Shown one piece after another: positions 22,990 through 31,340 of a stretch of 37,471 bases of DNA; the first letter of the stretch is position 1; the number at the start of each line of letters is the position of its first letter. The position numbers and the translations under genes are program-made. The notes under the pieces were generated by a model. That model was given only the letters and a program-made list of their open reading frames with translations. It ran no database searches and was not told the origin of the DNA. Source of the DNA: JANNRA01 sp031401035 (GTDB lineage Bacteria; Desulfobacterota; Binatia; HRBIN30; CADEER01); contig JANNRA010000007.1 in NCBI GenBank assembly GCA_031401035.1, positions 1-37,471 on the forward strand, given 5' to 3'.

Positions 22990-23727
22990 ATGGGTCGACG
23001 TCTGACTTCGTTCGCGTCCGGGATCGTACTCGGGCTGGCCTTGCTCGCGGCCATGCCGGCAAATGCCCAGGAGTGCACCTCGGGCTGCGGCGCGCAGCTC
23101 AAGGCCTGCGTCCGTAGCGCGCGCGCTAATGCGTTCGCCTGCAAGCTGGACTGCCTGGTGAATCCGCCGGCCGACGGCCGTCGTGCCTGCGTGCAGGGGT
23201 GCTCCGACGCGGCCCGCGCAGAACGGTCCAGCTGCCTCGGCCAGCAGGACGGCTGCGCCAACACCTGTGCGCCGCCGGCCATCACGCCGGGCGCCCAGCC
23301 CTGTCTGGCAGGCTGCGGCTCGGCGCTGGGCGACTGCGCCCGCACCGTCATCGGCGACGTGAAAGCGTGCCTGTCGACCTGCCGCGATGCGACCGATCGC
23401 CTCGGCTGCCTGCGCGACTGCGTCGGCGGCGTCCAGACGACCGCGACCTCCTGCACCACCGACCTCAGTGTCTGCGCCGCCGGCTGCGGCGTCACGCTGC
23501 CGCCGCCACCGCCGCCGCCGACCGGCACCGGGTGCACCGCGACCTGCGGGTCGGGGCTGACGCAGTGCCTGGCCGACCTCGGTTCGACGGCCTTCACGTG
23601 TGCCGGCGGCTGCGCCGGCAGCGCGGACCTCTTCCAGTGCCTGCTCGACTGCAAGGCGCCGACGCAGCAGGGGGCCGCTGCCTGCCGAGCGACGTTCGAC
23701 GGCTGCACGGGCGCCTGCACGCCCTGA
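22990..23727 (+). CDS. Secreted Cys-rich repeat protein
   Basis: 245 residues from Met 22990, GAGGGGG upstream. Signal peptide MGRRLTSFASGIVLGLALLA to AMPANA. The mature protein has about 35 Cys in repeating C-x3-C spacings (CTSGCGAQLKAC; CKLDC; CVQGC; CLAGCGSALGDC; CLSTC; CAAGC; CTATCGSGLTQC; CAGGC; CLLDC), suggesting four or more helical hairpins tied by disulfides. A Pro8 linker (LPPPPPPPP) precedes the last third. I do not recognise the family. It resembles hypothetical proteins found in related genomes. Confidence 0.75.
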   Translation: MGRRLTSFASGIVLGLALLAAMPANAQECTSGCGAQLKACVRSARANAFACKLDCLVNPPADGRRACVQGCSDAARAERSSCLGQQDGCANTCAPPAITPGAQPCLAGCGSALGDCARTVIGDVKACLSTCRDATDRLGCLRDCVGGVQTTATSCTTDLSVCAAGCGVTLPPPPPPPTGTGCTATCGSGLTQCLADLGSTAFTCAGGCAGSADLFQCLLDCKAPTQQGAAACRATFDGCTGACTP

Positions 23728-23742
23728 TCGCCGGCTGACTAT

Positions 23743-23776
23743 CGCCGCGGCGCGCCGGACATCGCGCGCCGCGGCG
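23743..23776 (+). terminator. 13-bp perfect hairpin after the Cys-rich gene
   Basis: CGCCGCGGCGCGC (23743-23755) pairs with GCGCGCCGCGGCG (23764-23776) across an 8-base loop, 16 bases after the stop. Likely end of the plus-strand transcript. Confidence 0.65.
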
Positions 23777-23802
23777 TGGGGGCAAGGGGGGGGACGCGGA
23801 TC

Positions 23803-23832
23803 GGGGGTGAGACGGCATGCCGTTTCACCCCC
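23803..23832. repeat. 30-bp near-perfect palindrome between convergent genes
   Basis: GGGGGTGAGACGGCA (23803-23817) is followed directly by TGCCGTTTCACCCCC (23818-23832), complementary at 14 of 15 positions with no spacer. Its place between convergent genes suits a bidirectional terminator or a palindromic extragenic repeat. Confidence 0.65.
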
Positions 23833-23857
23833 GGCCTGCACCCGCGGCACGCCCGTC

Positions 23858-24916
23858 TCAACTGGTGCGGGGCGGCAGCAGGAACAGCGTCGTCGCGAAG
23901 ATCGCGTACACCATCAGGAGCAGGACGCCGACGAACCAGGTCGATCGACCGCTGTTGGTCACCAGCGACGCCGTCATCGTGGCGATGAACATCATGAAGA
24001 CCGCGCCGAGCCAGAACTGCAGGTCCATCGGCGCCGGCCCGATCACGTAGCTGAGCAGTACCAGCACCGGCGCGACGAACAGGGCGATCTGCGAGGCGCT
24101 GCCCAGGGCGATGCCGACGCTCAGGTCGAGCCGGTCCTTGCGCGCCGCCGCGAACGCCGACGTCATCTCCGCCGCGCCGCCGACCAGCGCCACGACGATG
24201 AAGCCCACGAAAGCCGGCGTCAGACCCAGGGTCGACGCCGCCTGCTGCACCGATTCGACGAAGATCTCGCTGACCAGCGCCACCAGCACGGTGACCCCGG
24301 CCAGGGTCGCCAGAGCACGGCCCATCGACCACGTCGGCGCCTCGCTCTCCGCGTGCGCGGCTCCGCTCAGGAGTTCCCGGTGCGTCTTGAGCGAGTGCAG
24401 CAGACCGAGTCCGTAGGCCGTGATGAGCAACAGCGACAGGCACAGGCTCAGCGGTTGCATGACGGTGGCCGAGCGGGCCGCATCGTTGACGCTCAGCGCC
24501 GAGGGAACCAGCAGCGCGACGGTGGCCAGGAACAGCAGCGCGGCCTGCAGCCGCGCCGCGACGCGGTTGTACTCCTGCACGTGATGCACCAGGCCGCCGA
24601 GCAGAAAGGACGCGCCCAGCATGAACAGCGTGTTGGTGACGATCGCGCCGGCCAGCGACGCCTTCACCAACACGTACTCGCCGGCGCGCAGGGCGGTGAG
24701 CGCGATGACCAGCTCGGTCAGGTTGCCGAGCGAGGCGTTGAGCAGCCCGCCGACCATGTCGCCGGTGCGCGCCGCGACGGACTCGGTGGCCTGGCTGAGC
24801 AGGCCGGCCAGCGGCACGATGGCGAGGACCGAGAGCAGGAACAGGAGGGTGTGCGCCTCGGGCGCCAGGCGCTCGCAGGCGAAGACGACGGGCACGAATA
24901 CGAGGAGCCAGTTCAT
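23858..24916 (-). CDS. cax: Ca2+/H+ exchanger (CaCA superfamily, CAX)
   Basis: 352 residues from Met 24916 (GGAGGG upstream; Met 24931 overlaps the previous stop and is an alternative). Eleven hydrophobic segments in two halves. Each half has the CaCA alpha repeat: NASLGNLTELVIALTAL in the first, and VGGAAEMTSAFAAARKDRLD with SVGIALGSASQIALFVAPVL in the second. The paired Glu residues are the ion-binding sites. It would export calcium in exchange for protons. The gene is coupled to a VIT1/CCC1-like gene. Confidence 0.9.
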   Translation of the reverse strand: MNWLLVFVPVVFACERLAPEAHTLLFLLSVLAIVPLAGLLSQATESVAARTGDMVGGLLNASLGNLTELVIALTALRAGEYVLVKASLAGAIVTNTLFMLGASFLLGGLVHHVQEYNRVAARLQAALLFLATVALLVPSALSVNDAARSATVMQPLSLCLSLLLITAYGLGLLHSLKTHRELLSGAAHAESEAPTWSMGRALATLAGVTVLVALVSEIFVESVQQAASTLGLTPAFVGFIVVALVGGAAEMTSAFAAARKDRLDLSVGIALGSASQIALFVAPVLVLLSYVIGPAPMDLQFWLGAVFMMFIATMTASLVTNSGRSTWFVGVLLLMVYAIFATTLFLLPPRTS

Positions 24917-24927
24917 GATCCCTCCGT

Positions 24928-25587
24928 TCATCCCCCCAGCGCGATGGTGATGAGCACCAACACTACGCCGACCAGCGTCAGACCCGTCGCGATGCGCAGG
25001 GGACTTCCGCCGATCTCGCGTCCCCACCACGCCCCGACCAGGAAGAGCTCCGCCAGCGCCACGGTGTTCGAGACGCGCACCGCGAGGTTGGGATCGGCCA
25101 CCACCATGAACGGAACGAGCACCGGCAGCGTCGCCAGCACGATGATCAGCGCCACGGCCACTCCGCCCAGCAGGTCCTCGGCCCGCACCGTTGGCCGTTC
25201 AACGGTGGCGCGGCGCGCCAGTGCCAGCACGGGGCCGGCGATACGCCGACGCTCCGCCGCGGTGCTCAACGACAGCAGCGGCCCGTCGAGTTCCGCTTCG
25301 ATGCGCTGCAGCGCGGCCTCCTCGTCCGGCGCCCGCACCACGTCGCGGATCACGCGCGCCGTGCGGCCGCGCTCGAACAGGGCGGCAAGCACGAACATCA
25401 CGCCGTCGACGATCGCCCAGGCGAGGTTGCAACCGGCAATGCCGATCAGCAGCGCCTGATTGTCGGCCTCGTCCTGGCCAAGGCGCACGGCGCCGGTGAA
25501 CCCGAGCGCCATGATCAGCCCGAAGAGCACCTCGCCGAGGCGATCGGCAGGATCGAGATGCCGTTGCAGGAATGCGCGGACGCTCAC
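24928..25587 (-). CDS. VIT1/CCC1-like membrane transporter
   Basis: 219 residues from a GTG at 25587 (a start at 25683 is possible). DPADRLGEVLFGLIMALGFT, QALLIGIAGCNLAWAIVDGV and later spans (VALIIVLATLPVLVPFMVV) match the bacterial branch of VIT1/CCC1 proteins, which in eukaryotes move Fe2+ or Mn2+ into vacuoles. A hydrophilic helical loop sits between the two membrane parts. It forms a cation-transport pair with the exchanger downstream. Confidence 0.75.
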   Translation of the reverse strand: MSVRAFLQRHLDPADRLGEVLFGLIMALGFTGAVRLGQDEADNQALLIGIAGCNLAWAIVDGVMFVLAALFERGRTARVIRDVVRAPDEEAALQRIEAELDGPLLSLSTAAERRRIAGPVLALARRATVERPTVRAEDLLGGVAVALIIVLATLPVLVPFMVVADPNLAVRVSNTVALAELFLVGAWWGREIGGSPLRIATGLTLVGVVLVLITIALGG

Positions 25588-25876
25588 GGGCGTGTCACCC
25601 CGGCTGACCGGCGCGGCGCCGCCTCGGCCAGGTGGCCGCGGCGCTGTGCACCGGTACGCACGGCCGAGCCGGGGGATTCGCATCTGGGTCGGTCATGGCG
25701 TGCGCTCAGCGGGCTCATAGCCGTGCCGCTATGTATTGCCAATCGGTTCTGCCCGCCGACGCGCAGCGCGCGAGCGCTACCGGTAGCGGCCTTCCGCCTC
25801 TCGCCGCCACGGATACATTCCGCTACGGATGCGGCGGCGCGTCGTCCGGACCCGTGCGCCCGACAGGAGCGACAGC
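25588..25876. other. Divergent intergenic region
   Basis: Upstream of both the VIT1-like gene (minus) and the leader/esterase operon (plus). No clear promoter boxes or repeats were found. Confidence 0.4.
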
Positions 25877-25969
25877 ATGCACTACCATCCGATCGGACCC
25901 GGGCCGCCTCCGGCCGGCGAGGCTGCCGCGCCCGCGGCGCACTCGCGCAGCAGCGGACTGTCGTCGTGA
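25877..25969 (+). CDS. 30-residue leader peptide, translationally coupled
   Basis: MHYHPIGPGPPPAGEAAAPA-AHSRSSGLSS starts at an ATG with AGGAG eight bases upstream, the best ribosome-binding site in this stretch. Its TGA overlaps the GTG start of the esterase (GTGA at 25966-25969). The downstream GTG has no good site of its own, so translation of the leader probably feeds the esterase. The peptide resembles no known leader. Confidence 0.55.
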   Translation: MHYHPIGPGPPPAGEAAAPAAHSRSSGLSS

Positions 25970-27840
25970 CGAGAGCTGCCGCGTCGCGCGTGGCTGTGGC
26001 GAGCCCAGCGCGTGTGACAGCGCGCGCCGCCTGCCTGGTGGCGAGCCTGCTGGCGGCCGGCTGCGCGACACCGGTCGGCGTGCAGCGGATCCGGCCGGAC
26101 GAAGCCAACCGGCAGCTGACGGCGAGCGTGCTGACCACCGGCGAACCCGGCGCCCCGGCGCGGGAGTTCCTCTTCCGCCTCAACCTCGCCGAACGGTACC
26201 GGGCGGATCCGGCCGGCACGATCGCCGCGCTGCACGCAGGGCTGGGGCAGGCGGACGAGTCCAACCGCCTGTTCGCCCTCGCCGAGCTGTCCTTCGACCA
26301 TGCCGAGCACGGCGGCGCCCAATCGTATTATCTCACCTCGGCGGTGTACGCGTGGGCGTTCCTGTTCCCCGACGATCCGGCCGCGCGCCCGGGTTGCTAC
26401 GATCCGCGCGCCCGTACGGCGATGGATCTCTACAATCGGGGCATCACCGAAGGCTTGGCCGGCGACACGCGCGACCAGGTGGATCTCAGCGCGCGCACGG
26501 TGGCGCTGCCCATCGGCCCTCTTCAACTGAACGTGGAGCCGTCCGGTTTCGAGTTCGGGGGCTACCAGCTGGTCGACTTCACGTCGCTGGCAGACTTCCA
26601 GATTCGCGGACTGCGCAACCGCTACCGCCACCGCGGCATAGGCGCGCCGCTCGCGGCCTCGGTGGCGAAGGGCGAGGGGCGCGGCGATCCATGGATCGGG
26701 CCGCGCGTCAGAGTGCCAGTCACCGCGCTGCTGCGCTTCGACGAGCCGCGCCGAGGCATGAGCGAAGGCGCCCTGCGCGGCACCATCCACGTGCTCAACG
26801 ACGATCAAAGCGCCACCACCGAGATCGGCGACGTAACGGTCCCGCTGGAGTCCGAGAGGACCGCCGCGCTCGCCTATCAGATGGAAGGGTCGCCGATCTG
26901 GGATTTCGAGATCGCCGGCTTCCGCCGCGGCGACTTCAGCCTCGTCAAGAGCACGGACAATCTGTTCATGATGCAACCCTATCGCGCGGGCCGCATTCCG
27001 GTGGTCTTCGTGCACGGCACGGCCTCGAGCCCGTTGCGCTGGGCGGAGATGGCCAACGAGCTGATGAACGACCCGGTGCTCGGGCAGCGCTTCCAATTCT
27101 GGTTTTATCTCTACAACACCGGCAACCCCGTCGCGTACTCCGCCATGGGGCTGCGGGAAGGGCTCCAGCACATCGTCGCCGAGGTTGATCCGCACGCCAC
27201 GGACCCGGCCCTGCGGCAGATGGTGGTCATCGGCCACAGCCAGGGCGGCCTGCTCACCAAGATGACCGTCGTCAACAGCGGCACCCGCTTCTGGGACAAC
27301 GCCGGCTCCCCGGTGCCGTTGGAGCAGGCGGAGATATCGGCGGAAACGAAGGACCTGCTGCGCCGCAGCATCTTCGTCGAACCGCTGCCGTTCGTCACCG
27401 AGGTGATCTTCATCTGCACGCCGCATCGCGGCAGCTTCCTGGCCGAGAACTTTCTCGGCAAAATCGCCCGCCGTCTCGTCAATCTTCCGGCGACCTTGAC
27501 GAAGGTGGGTGTCGATATGATCAAGCTCAACCCGGCCCACGCGGCCCAGACCGCCTGGCGGATGCCGACGGCGATCGACAACATGGACGGGTCGAATCCC
27601 TTCATCAGGACTCTCTCCTCCCTGCCGATCGCCCCCGGCGTCGAGGCACACTCCATCATCGCGGTGCAGGGCGATGGGCCGCCGGAGGAGGGCGACGACG
27701 GGGTGGTGAAGTACACCAGCGCCCACATCGACGGGGTCGCCTCCGAGTTGATCGTGCGCGACAGCCACTCGACGCAGGCGACGCCGGCAACCATCGAGGA
27801 GGTGCGACGGATTCTTTACGCGCACATGGAGGGGCGGTGA
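25966..27840 (+). CDS. Alpha/beta-hydrolase esterase lipoprotein
   Basis: 624 residues. The N-terminus ends in lipobox LLAAGC near residue 27. About 300 residues of unrecognised sequence follow, then a lipase/esterase domain: IPVVFVHGTASSPLRWAEMA (oxyanion HG), FWFYLYNTGNPV, MVVIGHSQGGLLTKMTV (nucleophile GHSQG), FICTPHRGSF, an Asp in GDDGVVKYTSAH and a His in IVRDSHSTQ. The triad is complete. It would act on lipids or esters at the envelope. Its stop overlaps the next start (GTGA). Confidence 0.85.
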   Translation: MTRAAASRVAVASPARVTARAACLVASLLAAGCATPVGVQRIRPDEANRQLTASVLTTGEPGAPAREFLFRLNLAERYRADPAGTIAALHAGLGQADESNRLFALAELSFDHAEHGGAQSYYLTSAVYAWAFLFPDDPAARPGCYDPRARTAMDLYNRGITEGLAGDTRDQVDLSARTVALPIGPLQLNVEPSGFEFGGYQLVDFTSLADFQIRGLRNRYRHRGIGAPLAASVAKGEGRGDPWIGPRVRVPVTALLRFDEPRRGMSEGALRGTIHVLNDDQSATTEIGDVTVPLESERTAALAYQMEGSPIWDFEIAGFRRGDFSLVKSTDNLFMMQPYRAGRIPVVFVHGTASSPLRWAEMANELMNDPVLGQRFQFWFYLYNTGNPVAYSAMGLREGLQHIVAEVDPHATDPALRQMVVIGHSQGGLLTKMTVVNSGTRFWDNAGSPVPLEQAEISAETKDLLRRSIFVEPLPFVTEVIFICTPHRGSFLAENFLGKIARRLVNLPATLTKVGVDMIKLNPAHAAQTAWRMPTAIDNMDGSNPFIRTLSSLPIAPGVEAHSIIAVQGDGPPEEGDDGVVKYTSAHIDGVASELIVRDSHSTQATPATIEEVRRILYAHMEGR

Positions 27841-28940
27841 ACGCGTCAATGCGGTCTCCCGATCTCGCGCGTACCACCTTCCAACTGCTGGCGCTCGGCG
27901 CCCTGGTCGCCTGCAGCGTCTGGATCGTGCAACCGTTTCTGCCCGCCATCGCCTGGGCGATCATGATCGTCGTCGCCACCTGGCCGCTGCTGCTGGGCGC
28001 CGAGTCGCTGCTCGGCGGGCGGCGCGCCCCGGCGGTCGCGGTGATGACGCTCCTGCTGCTGCTGATCCTGGTGGTGCCGCTCTACTTCGGGCTCTCCGCC
28101 GTCGTCGAGAACACCGACCGCATCGCCGGATGGTCCAGATCGGTGGCGGCGTTCGCCGCCCCGCAGCCGCCCGCCTGGGTAGAGACGATCCCCGTCATCG
28201 GCGAGAAGCTCGCGACCTGGTGGCAGCAGCTCGGAGCAGCCGGTTCCGGCGATATCCTGGCGCGCCTCGCCCCGTACGGCCAGACGCTCGCGCGCTGGTT
28301 CGCCGGCCAGGTAGGTGGGGTCGGACTCCTACTGCTGCAGTTCCTGCTGACGGTGATCATCGCGGCGATTCTGTACGCCAACGGCGAGACGGCGGCGCGC
28401 GGCGCCGAGCGCGGCGCGCGGCGGCTGGCCGGCGGGCGCGGCGCGAAGAGTCTGCACCTCGCCGCCCAGGCGATTCGCGGCGTGGCGCTCGGCGTCGTCG
28501 TCACCGCCATCGTGCAAGCGGGTCTGGCGGGCATCGGACTGGCAGTCGCCGGCGTACCCTTCGCGGCGATCCTGACGGTGCTGATGTTCGTTCTCGCGGT
28601 CGCCCAGATCGGCGCCGGCCCGGTGCTGATCGGCGCGGTCGTCTGGTGCTACAGCGAGTACGGCGTCGCGTGGGGGAGCGTGTTCCTCGTCTGGGCGATC
28701 GTCTGCGGCACCATGGACAACGTCCTCCGCCCGATGCTGATCAAGCGCGGCGCCGACCTGCCGCTGCTGCTGATCTTCGTCGGCGTCATCGGCGGCCTCA
28801 TCGCCTTCGGCGTCATCGGGCTCTTCATCGGACCGGTGGTCCTAGCGGTGGCCTACACGCTGCTCGTCGACTGGGTGTCCGAGGACCGACCGCCTGACGA
28901 GCACGCGCCACCATCCGCGGTTGACGGCGTGCGGGACTGA
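27837..28940 (+). CDS. AI-2E (UPF0118/YdiK) family transporter
   Basis: 367 residues, GTG start. Two N-terminal spans (LLALGALVACSVWIVQPFLP; AVMTLLLLLILVVPLYFGL), a soluble middle part, then a C-terminal bundle with VVVTAIVQAGLAGIGLAVAG, VLRPMLIKRGADLPLLLIFV and GVIGGLIAFGVIGLFIGPVV. These fit the AI-2 exporter superfamily, members of which also act as Na+(Li+)/H+ antiporters; substrate unknown. It is coupled to the esterase and lies just before an outer-membrane protein. Confidence 0.85.
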   Translation: MNASMRSPDLARTTFQLLALGALVACSVWIVQPFLPAIAWAIMIVVATWPLLLGAESLLGGRRAPAVAVMTLLLLLILVVPLYFGLSAVVENTDRIAGWSRSVAAFAAPQPPAWVETIPVIGEKLATWWQQLGAAGSGDILARLAPYGQTLARWFAGQVGGVGLLLLQFLLTVIIAAILYANGETAARGAERGARRLAGGRGAKSLHLAAQAIRGVALGVVVTAIVQAGLAGIGLAVAGVPFAAILTVLMFVLAVAQIGAGPVLIGAVVWCYSEYGVAWGSVFLVWAIVCGTMDNVLRPMLIKRGADLPLLLIFVGVIGGLIAFGVIGLFIGPVVLAVAYTLLVDWVSEDRPPDEHAPPSAVDGVRD

Positions 28941-28942
28941 CG

Positions 28943-29917
28943 GTGGCAAGGTGGGGCCGGATGTCCGCGATGCGCGCTGAGCCGCGCGGCCCGAGCCGAT
29001 CCTGGATGCTGGAGCGTACCCGCGGCGTCGCGCTCGTCGGGCTTGCGACGGTGCTCCTCCGGGTCACTCCTGTCACGGCCGAACCGCCGCTCGTCCCGCC
29101 CCCGGCTGCCGCCGCCGAGGATGCGGAGGATGCGGAGAAGCCGTATCTCAGCGACCGCGAAAAACTCGCCAAGGAGTTCACCGACCCGCTGACGACCCTG
29201 CCGCAGATATTTGTCCAGAACGCCTACACGCCGGTGAACTACGGCACCGAGGCGCCGACCAACCGCGTCATCCTCCGTGCCATCGTGCCGCGCATCCCGC
29301 GCTTCACACTCCTGCCGGTGGTTCAGCTCGTGCGGCCGAGCATTTCCCTTGTCACCGTGCCGACGGGCCGGGGCAGCGCCACGCGCACAGAGTTCGGCGA
29401 CATGCAGCTGTTCGATGCGTTCGTGCTGCCGTGGCACCACGTCGAGGGTCTGACCGTCGCGTTCGGGCCGACATTCGTCTTTCCGACCGCGACCGACCGG
29501 ACCGCCGGGCAGGGAGCGTGGCAGGTGGGACCGCTGTTCGCGGCCCTCTACAAGGGGATTCCGTGGCTGCTCACGGGGGTGCTGCTCCAGAATCCCATCT
29601 CCTTCGCCTACACCTCCTCCGACCGCGCGGCGCTGAGCACGCTGCTGTTTCAACCGATCGTACTGGTGGCGCTGCCGGACGGCTGGTACGTGAAATCCGC
29701 CGACGCCACCTGGGTCTTCAACTGGCGAGACGGCGGCTCGACCCTGTTGCCGCTGAGCTTCGGCATCGGCCGGGTACTGCTCCGCGAGGGGCTGCCGCCG
29801 CTCAACTTCTACGTCAGCGGAGAATGGATGGCGTATCGTCACGCGGCGCCGGTGGCGCCGCAGACCACCGTGCGATTCGGGCTCACGGTCGCCTTCCCGG
29901 ATTTCCGCCCCTGGTGA
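28943..29917 (+). CDS. Probable outer-membrane beta-barrel protein
   Basis: Up to 324 residues; Met 28943 or Met 28961 could start it. A signal-like segment (VALVGLATVLLRVTPVTA) precedes LSDREKLAKEFTDPLTTLPQ, and then alternating aromatic/polar strands: RFTLLPVVQLVRPSISLVTV, FGDMQLFDAFVLPWHH, GPTFVFPTATDRTAGQGAWQ and VSGEWMAYRHAAPVAPQTTV, ending with an aromatic residue (FRPW). The strands and the terminal Trp fit a porin-like barrel. I recall conserved hypothetical proteins with this pattern but no named function. Confidence 0.65.
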   Translation: MARWGRMSAMRAEPRGPSRSWMLERTRGVALVGLATVLLRVTPVTAEPPLVPPPAAAAEDAEDAEKPYLSDREKLAKEFTDPLTTLPQIFVQNAYTPVNYGTEAPTNRVILRAIVPRIPRFTLLPVVQLVRPSISLVTVPTGRGSATRTEFGDMQLFDAFVLPWHHVEGLTVAFGPTFVFPTATDRTAGQGAWQVGPLFAALYKGIPWLLTGVLLQNPISFAYTSSDRAALSTLLFQPIVLVALPDGWYVKSADATWVFNWRDGGSTLLPLSFGIGRVLLREGLPPLNFYVSGEWMAYRHAAPVAPQTTVRFGLTVAFPDFRPW

Positions 29918-29974
29918 GGACGGGCGTCGCTGCCGCGCCGCCACACCTCGGAGCGGCGGGGCACTGGCGCCGCC

Positions 29975-30487
29975 CTACTTCGCCGGCGGCGGGCTCGCCT
30001 CGTCGACGACGGGGATCGTCGCCGCGAGGTCGTAGCGGAGGACGGCATCCATCTTGTTCTCGATCTGGAAGAAGCGGGCGACCGTCCGCCCGGGCAGGAT
30101 CTTGGCGAACTCGTCGAGATAGGTGCGGCGCAGCTGCAGCCGGTCGGCTTCGACCGCCAGGTAGTCCCGGACGAGTTGCAGCGCCTTGTCGTTCGGGAGG
30201 TCGCGGAAACTGCTCGAGTAGTCCTCGATCACCGCAGCCAGACGATCGCCGAGCGTGTTCATCTCCTGCTGGTAGCGCTCGTAGAGGGGCCAGAACTTCG
30301 CCGCCTCCTCGGCCGTGAGATTGAGGTTGACGGCCACCAGGGCGCGGCGATTGGCGCGAATGGTGTTGAGCAGCAGATTCACGTCGGTGGGCGCCGACTC
30401 CGCGCCGGCGGGCGGTGCGGCGACGCTGGCGGCAACGGTGAGACCGAGTCCGAGCGCGACCACGAGCAACAGAGATCTTGCAGACAT
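29975..30487 (-). CDS. Small periplasmic helical protein
   Basis: 170 residues. Signal peptide MSARSLLLVVALGLGLTVAA to about PAGA. The mature part is charged and helical: LNLTAEEAAKFWPLYERYQQ, DKALQLVRDYLAVEADRLQL and ILPGRTVARFFQIENKMDAV. The 'LTxEEAxxFWPLYxxY' pattern is seen in conserved proteins of unknown function that recall Spy/CpxP-like helical proteins. It follows the YSC84-like gene by ~20 bases, so they form an operon. Confidence 0.65.
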   Translation of the reverse strand: MSARSLLLVVALGLGLTVAASVAAPPAGAESAPTDVNLLLNTIRANRRALVAVNLNLTAEEAAKFWPLYERYQQEMNTLGDRLAAVIEDYSSSFRDLPNDKALQLVRDYLAVEADRLQLRRTYLDEFAKILPGRTVARFFQIENKMDAVLRYDLAATIPVVDEASPPPAK

Positions 30488-30507
30488 CGTCCTGGCTCCC
30501 TCGCCGG

Positions 30508-31062
30508 CTACTTGGAAATCCTGGTGATCTTCGAGCCCTGGACGCCGATGCCGCCCATCAGGCCCTTCTGGTCGAAAATGAAGGCGTAAACGTCCTGTGT
30601 CAGCGTCGAACTGGTGATCGACTTGCCCATGCCGCTGTCGACCACGACGATACTCGGGCCGACGCCGACCTCCCACCCGTTGCTCTCGTCGAGATACGCG
30701 AGGGCTGCCTCGTTCATGAAGAAGAGCGCGTAGCCGAACGTCTGGGCACCGGCCTGCAGACCGTAGGATGCGGCGACGGAGCTGTAGTAGCCCGCCGCCC
30801 GGCCGCGCTTCAGGAGCACCCCTTCGCCGATCTGGCCGCCGAACAGGAATCCGGCTTTGACCATGCTCGGAAACACCAGCACCGCGACGGCTTTCTGGTT
30901 CAACAACCGCGCCGCCGTGTTGCCGGCAGTGAGACTGTTCAGCGCCTGCCTCGCGTCGCGCTCGAGATCCGGCCCGCTCTCGGCCCGGACGCGCGGCGCG
31001 CTGACCAGCAGCGCGACCGCGGCGAGCAGCAGCGCACCTCCGACTACCCTCATGGCTTTCAT
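30508..31062 (-). CDS. YSC84/SYLF (lipid-binding) domain protein
   Basis: 184 residues from Met 31062 (AGAGGG just upstream). Signal peptide MKAMRVVGGALLLAAVALLV to VRAE. The SYLF domain is evident: KAVAVLVFPSMVKAGFLFGG, GEGVLLKRGRAAGYYSSVAA, SYGLQAGAQTFGYALFFM and GVGPSIVVVDSGMGKS. SYLF domains bind phosphoinositides in eukaryotes; bacterial homologues are periplasmic with unclear roles. Confidence 0.85.
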   Translation of the reverse strand: MKAMRVVGGALLLAAVALLVSAPRVRAESGPDLERDARQALNSLTAGNTAARLLNQKAVAVLVFPSMVKAGFLFGGQIGEGVLLKRGRAAGYYSSVAASYGLQAGAQTFGYALFFMNEAALAYLDESNGWEVGVGPSIVVVDSGMGKSITSSTLTQDVYAFIFDQKGLMGGIGVQGSKITRISK

Positions 31063-31340
31063 GACCCTCTTTATCGCGCCCCTCTCCCGAGCTTTCAAGG
31101 TACGGCCGGACGCAGGCTCGGACGATGACCGCACGGGGCGAGGTTCGCGGCCCTGCAAACGAGCGGAACGAAACTTCGCTTGGCGATTCGCATTCGCGAG
31201 AGATCCAGTAGGATAGGAGCGATTCTGCGGATCGCCCCACAGCGGCACGCGATGTGGGTATGGAGACGCCAGATCGCGTACCAAGGCACACTCGCCCCGT
31301 CAGCACCTGGGCTGCCCTGCCCCCCGACAGGAGACTCGCA

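Noticed and set aside
25558..25965. Upstream extension of the esterase frame by 136 codons.
   Set aside because: It has no homology, removes the lipoprotein signal from the N-terminus and overlaps the divergent gene's start.
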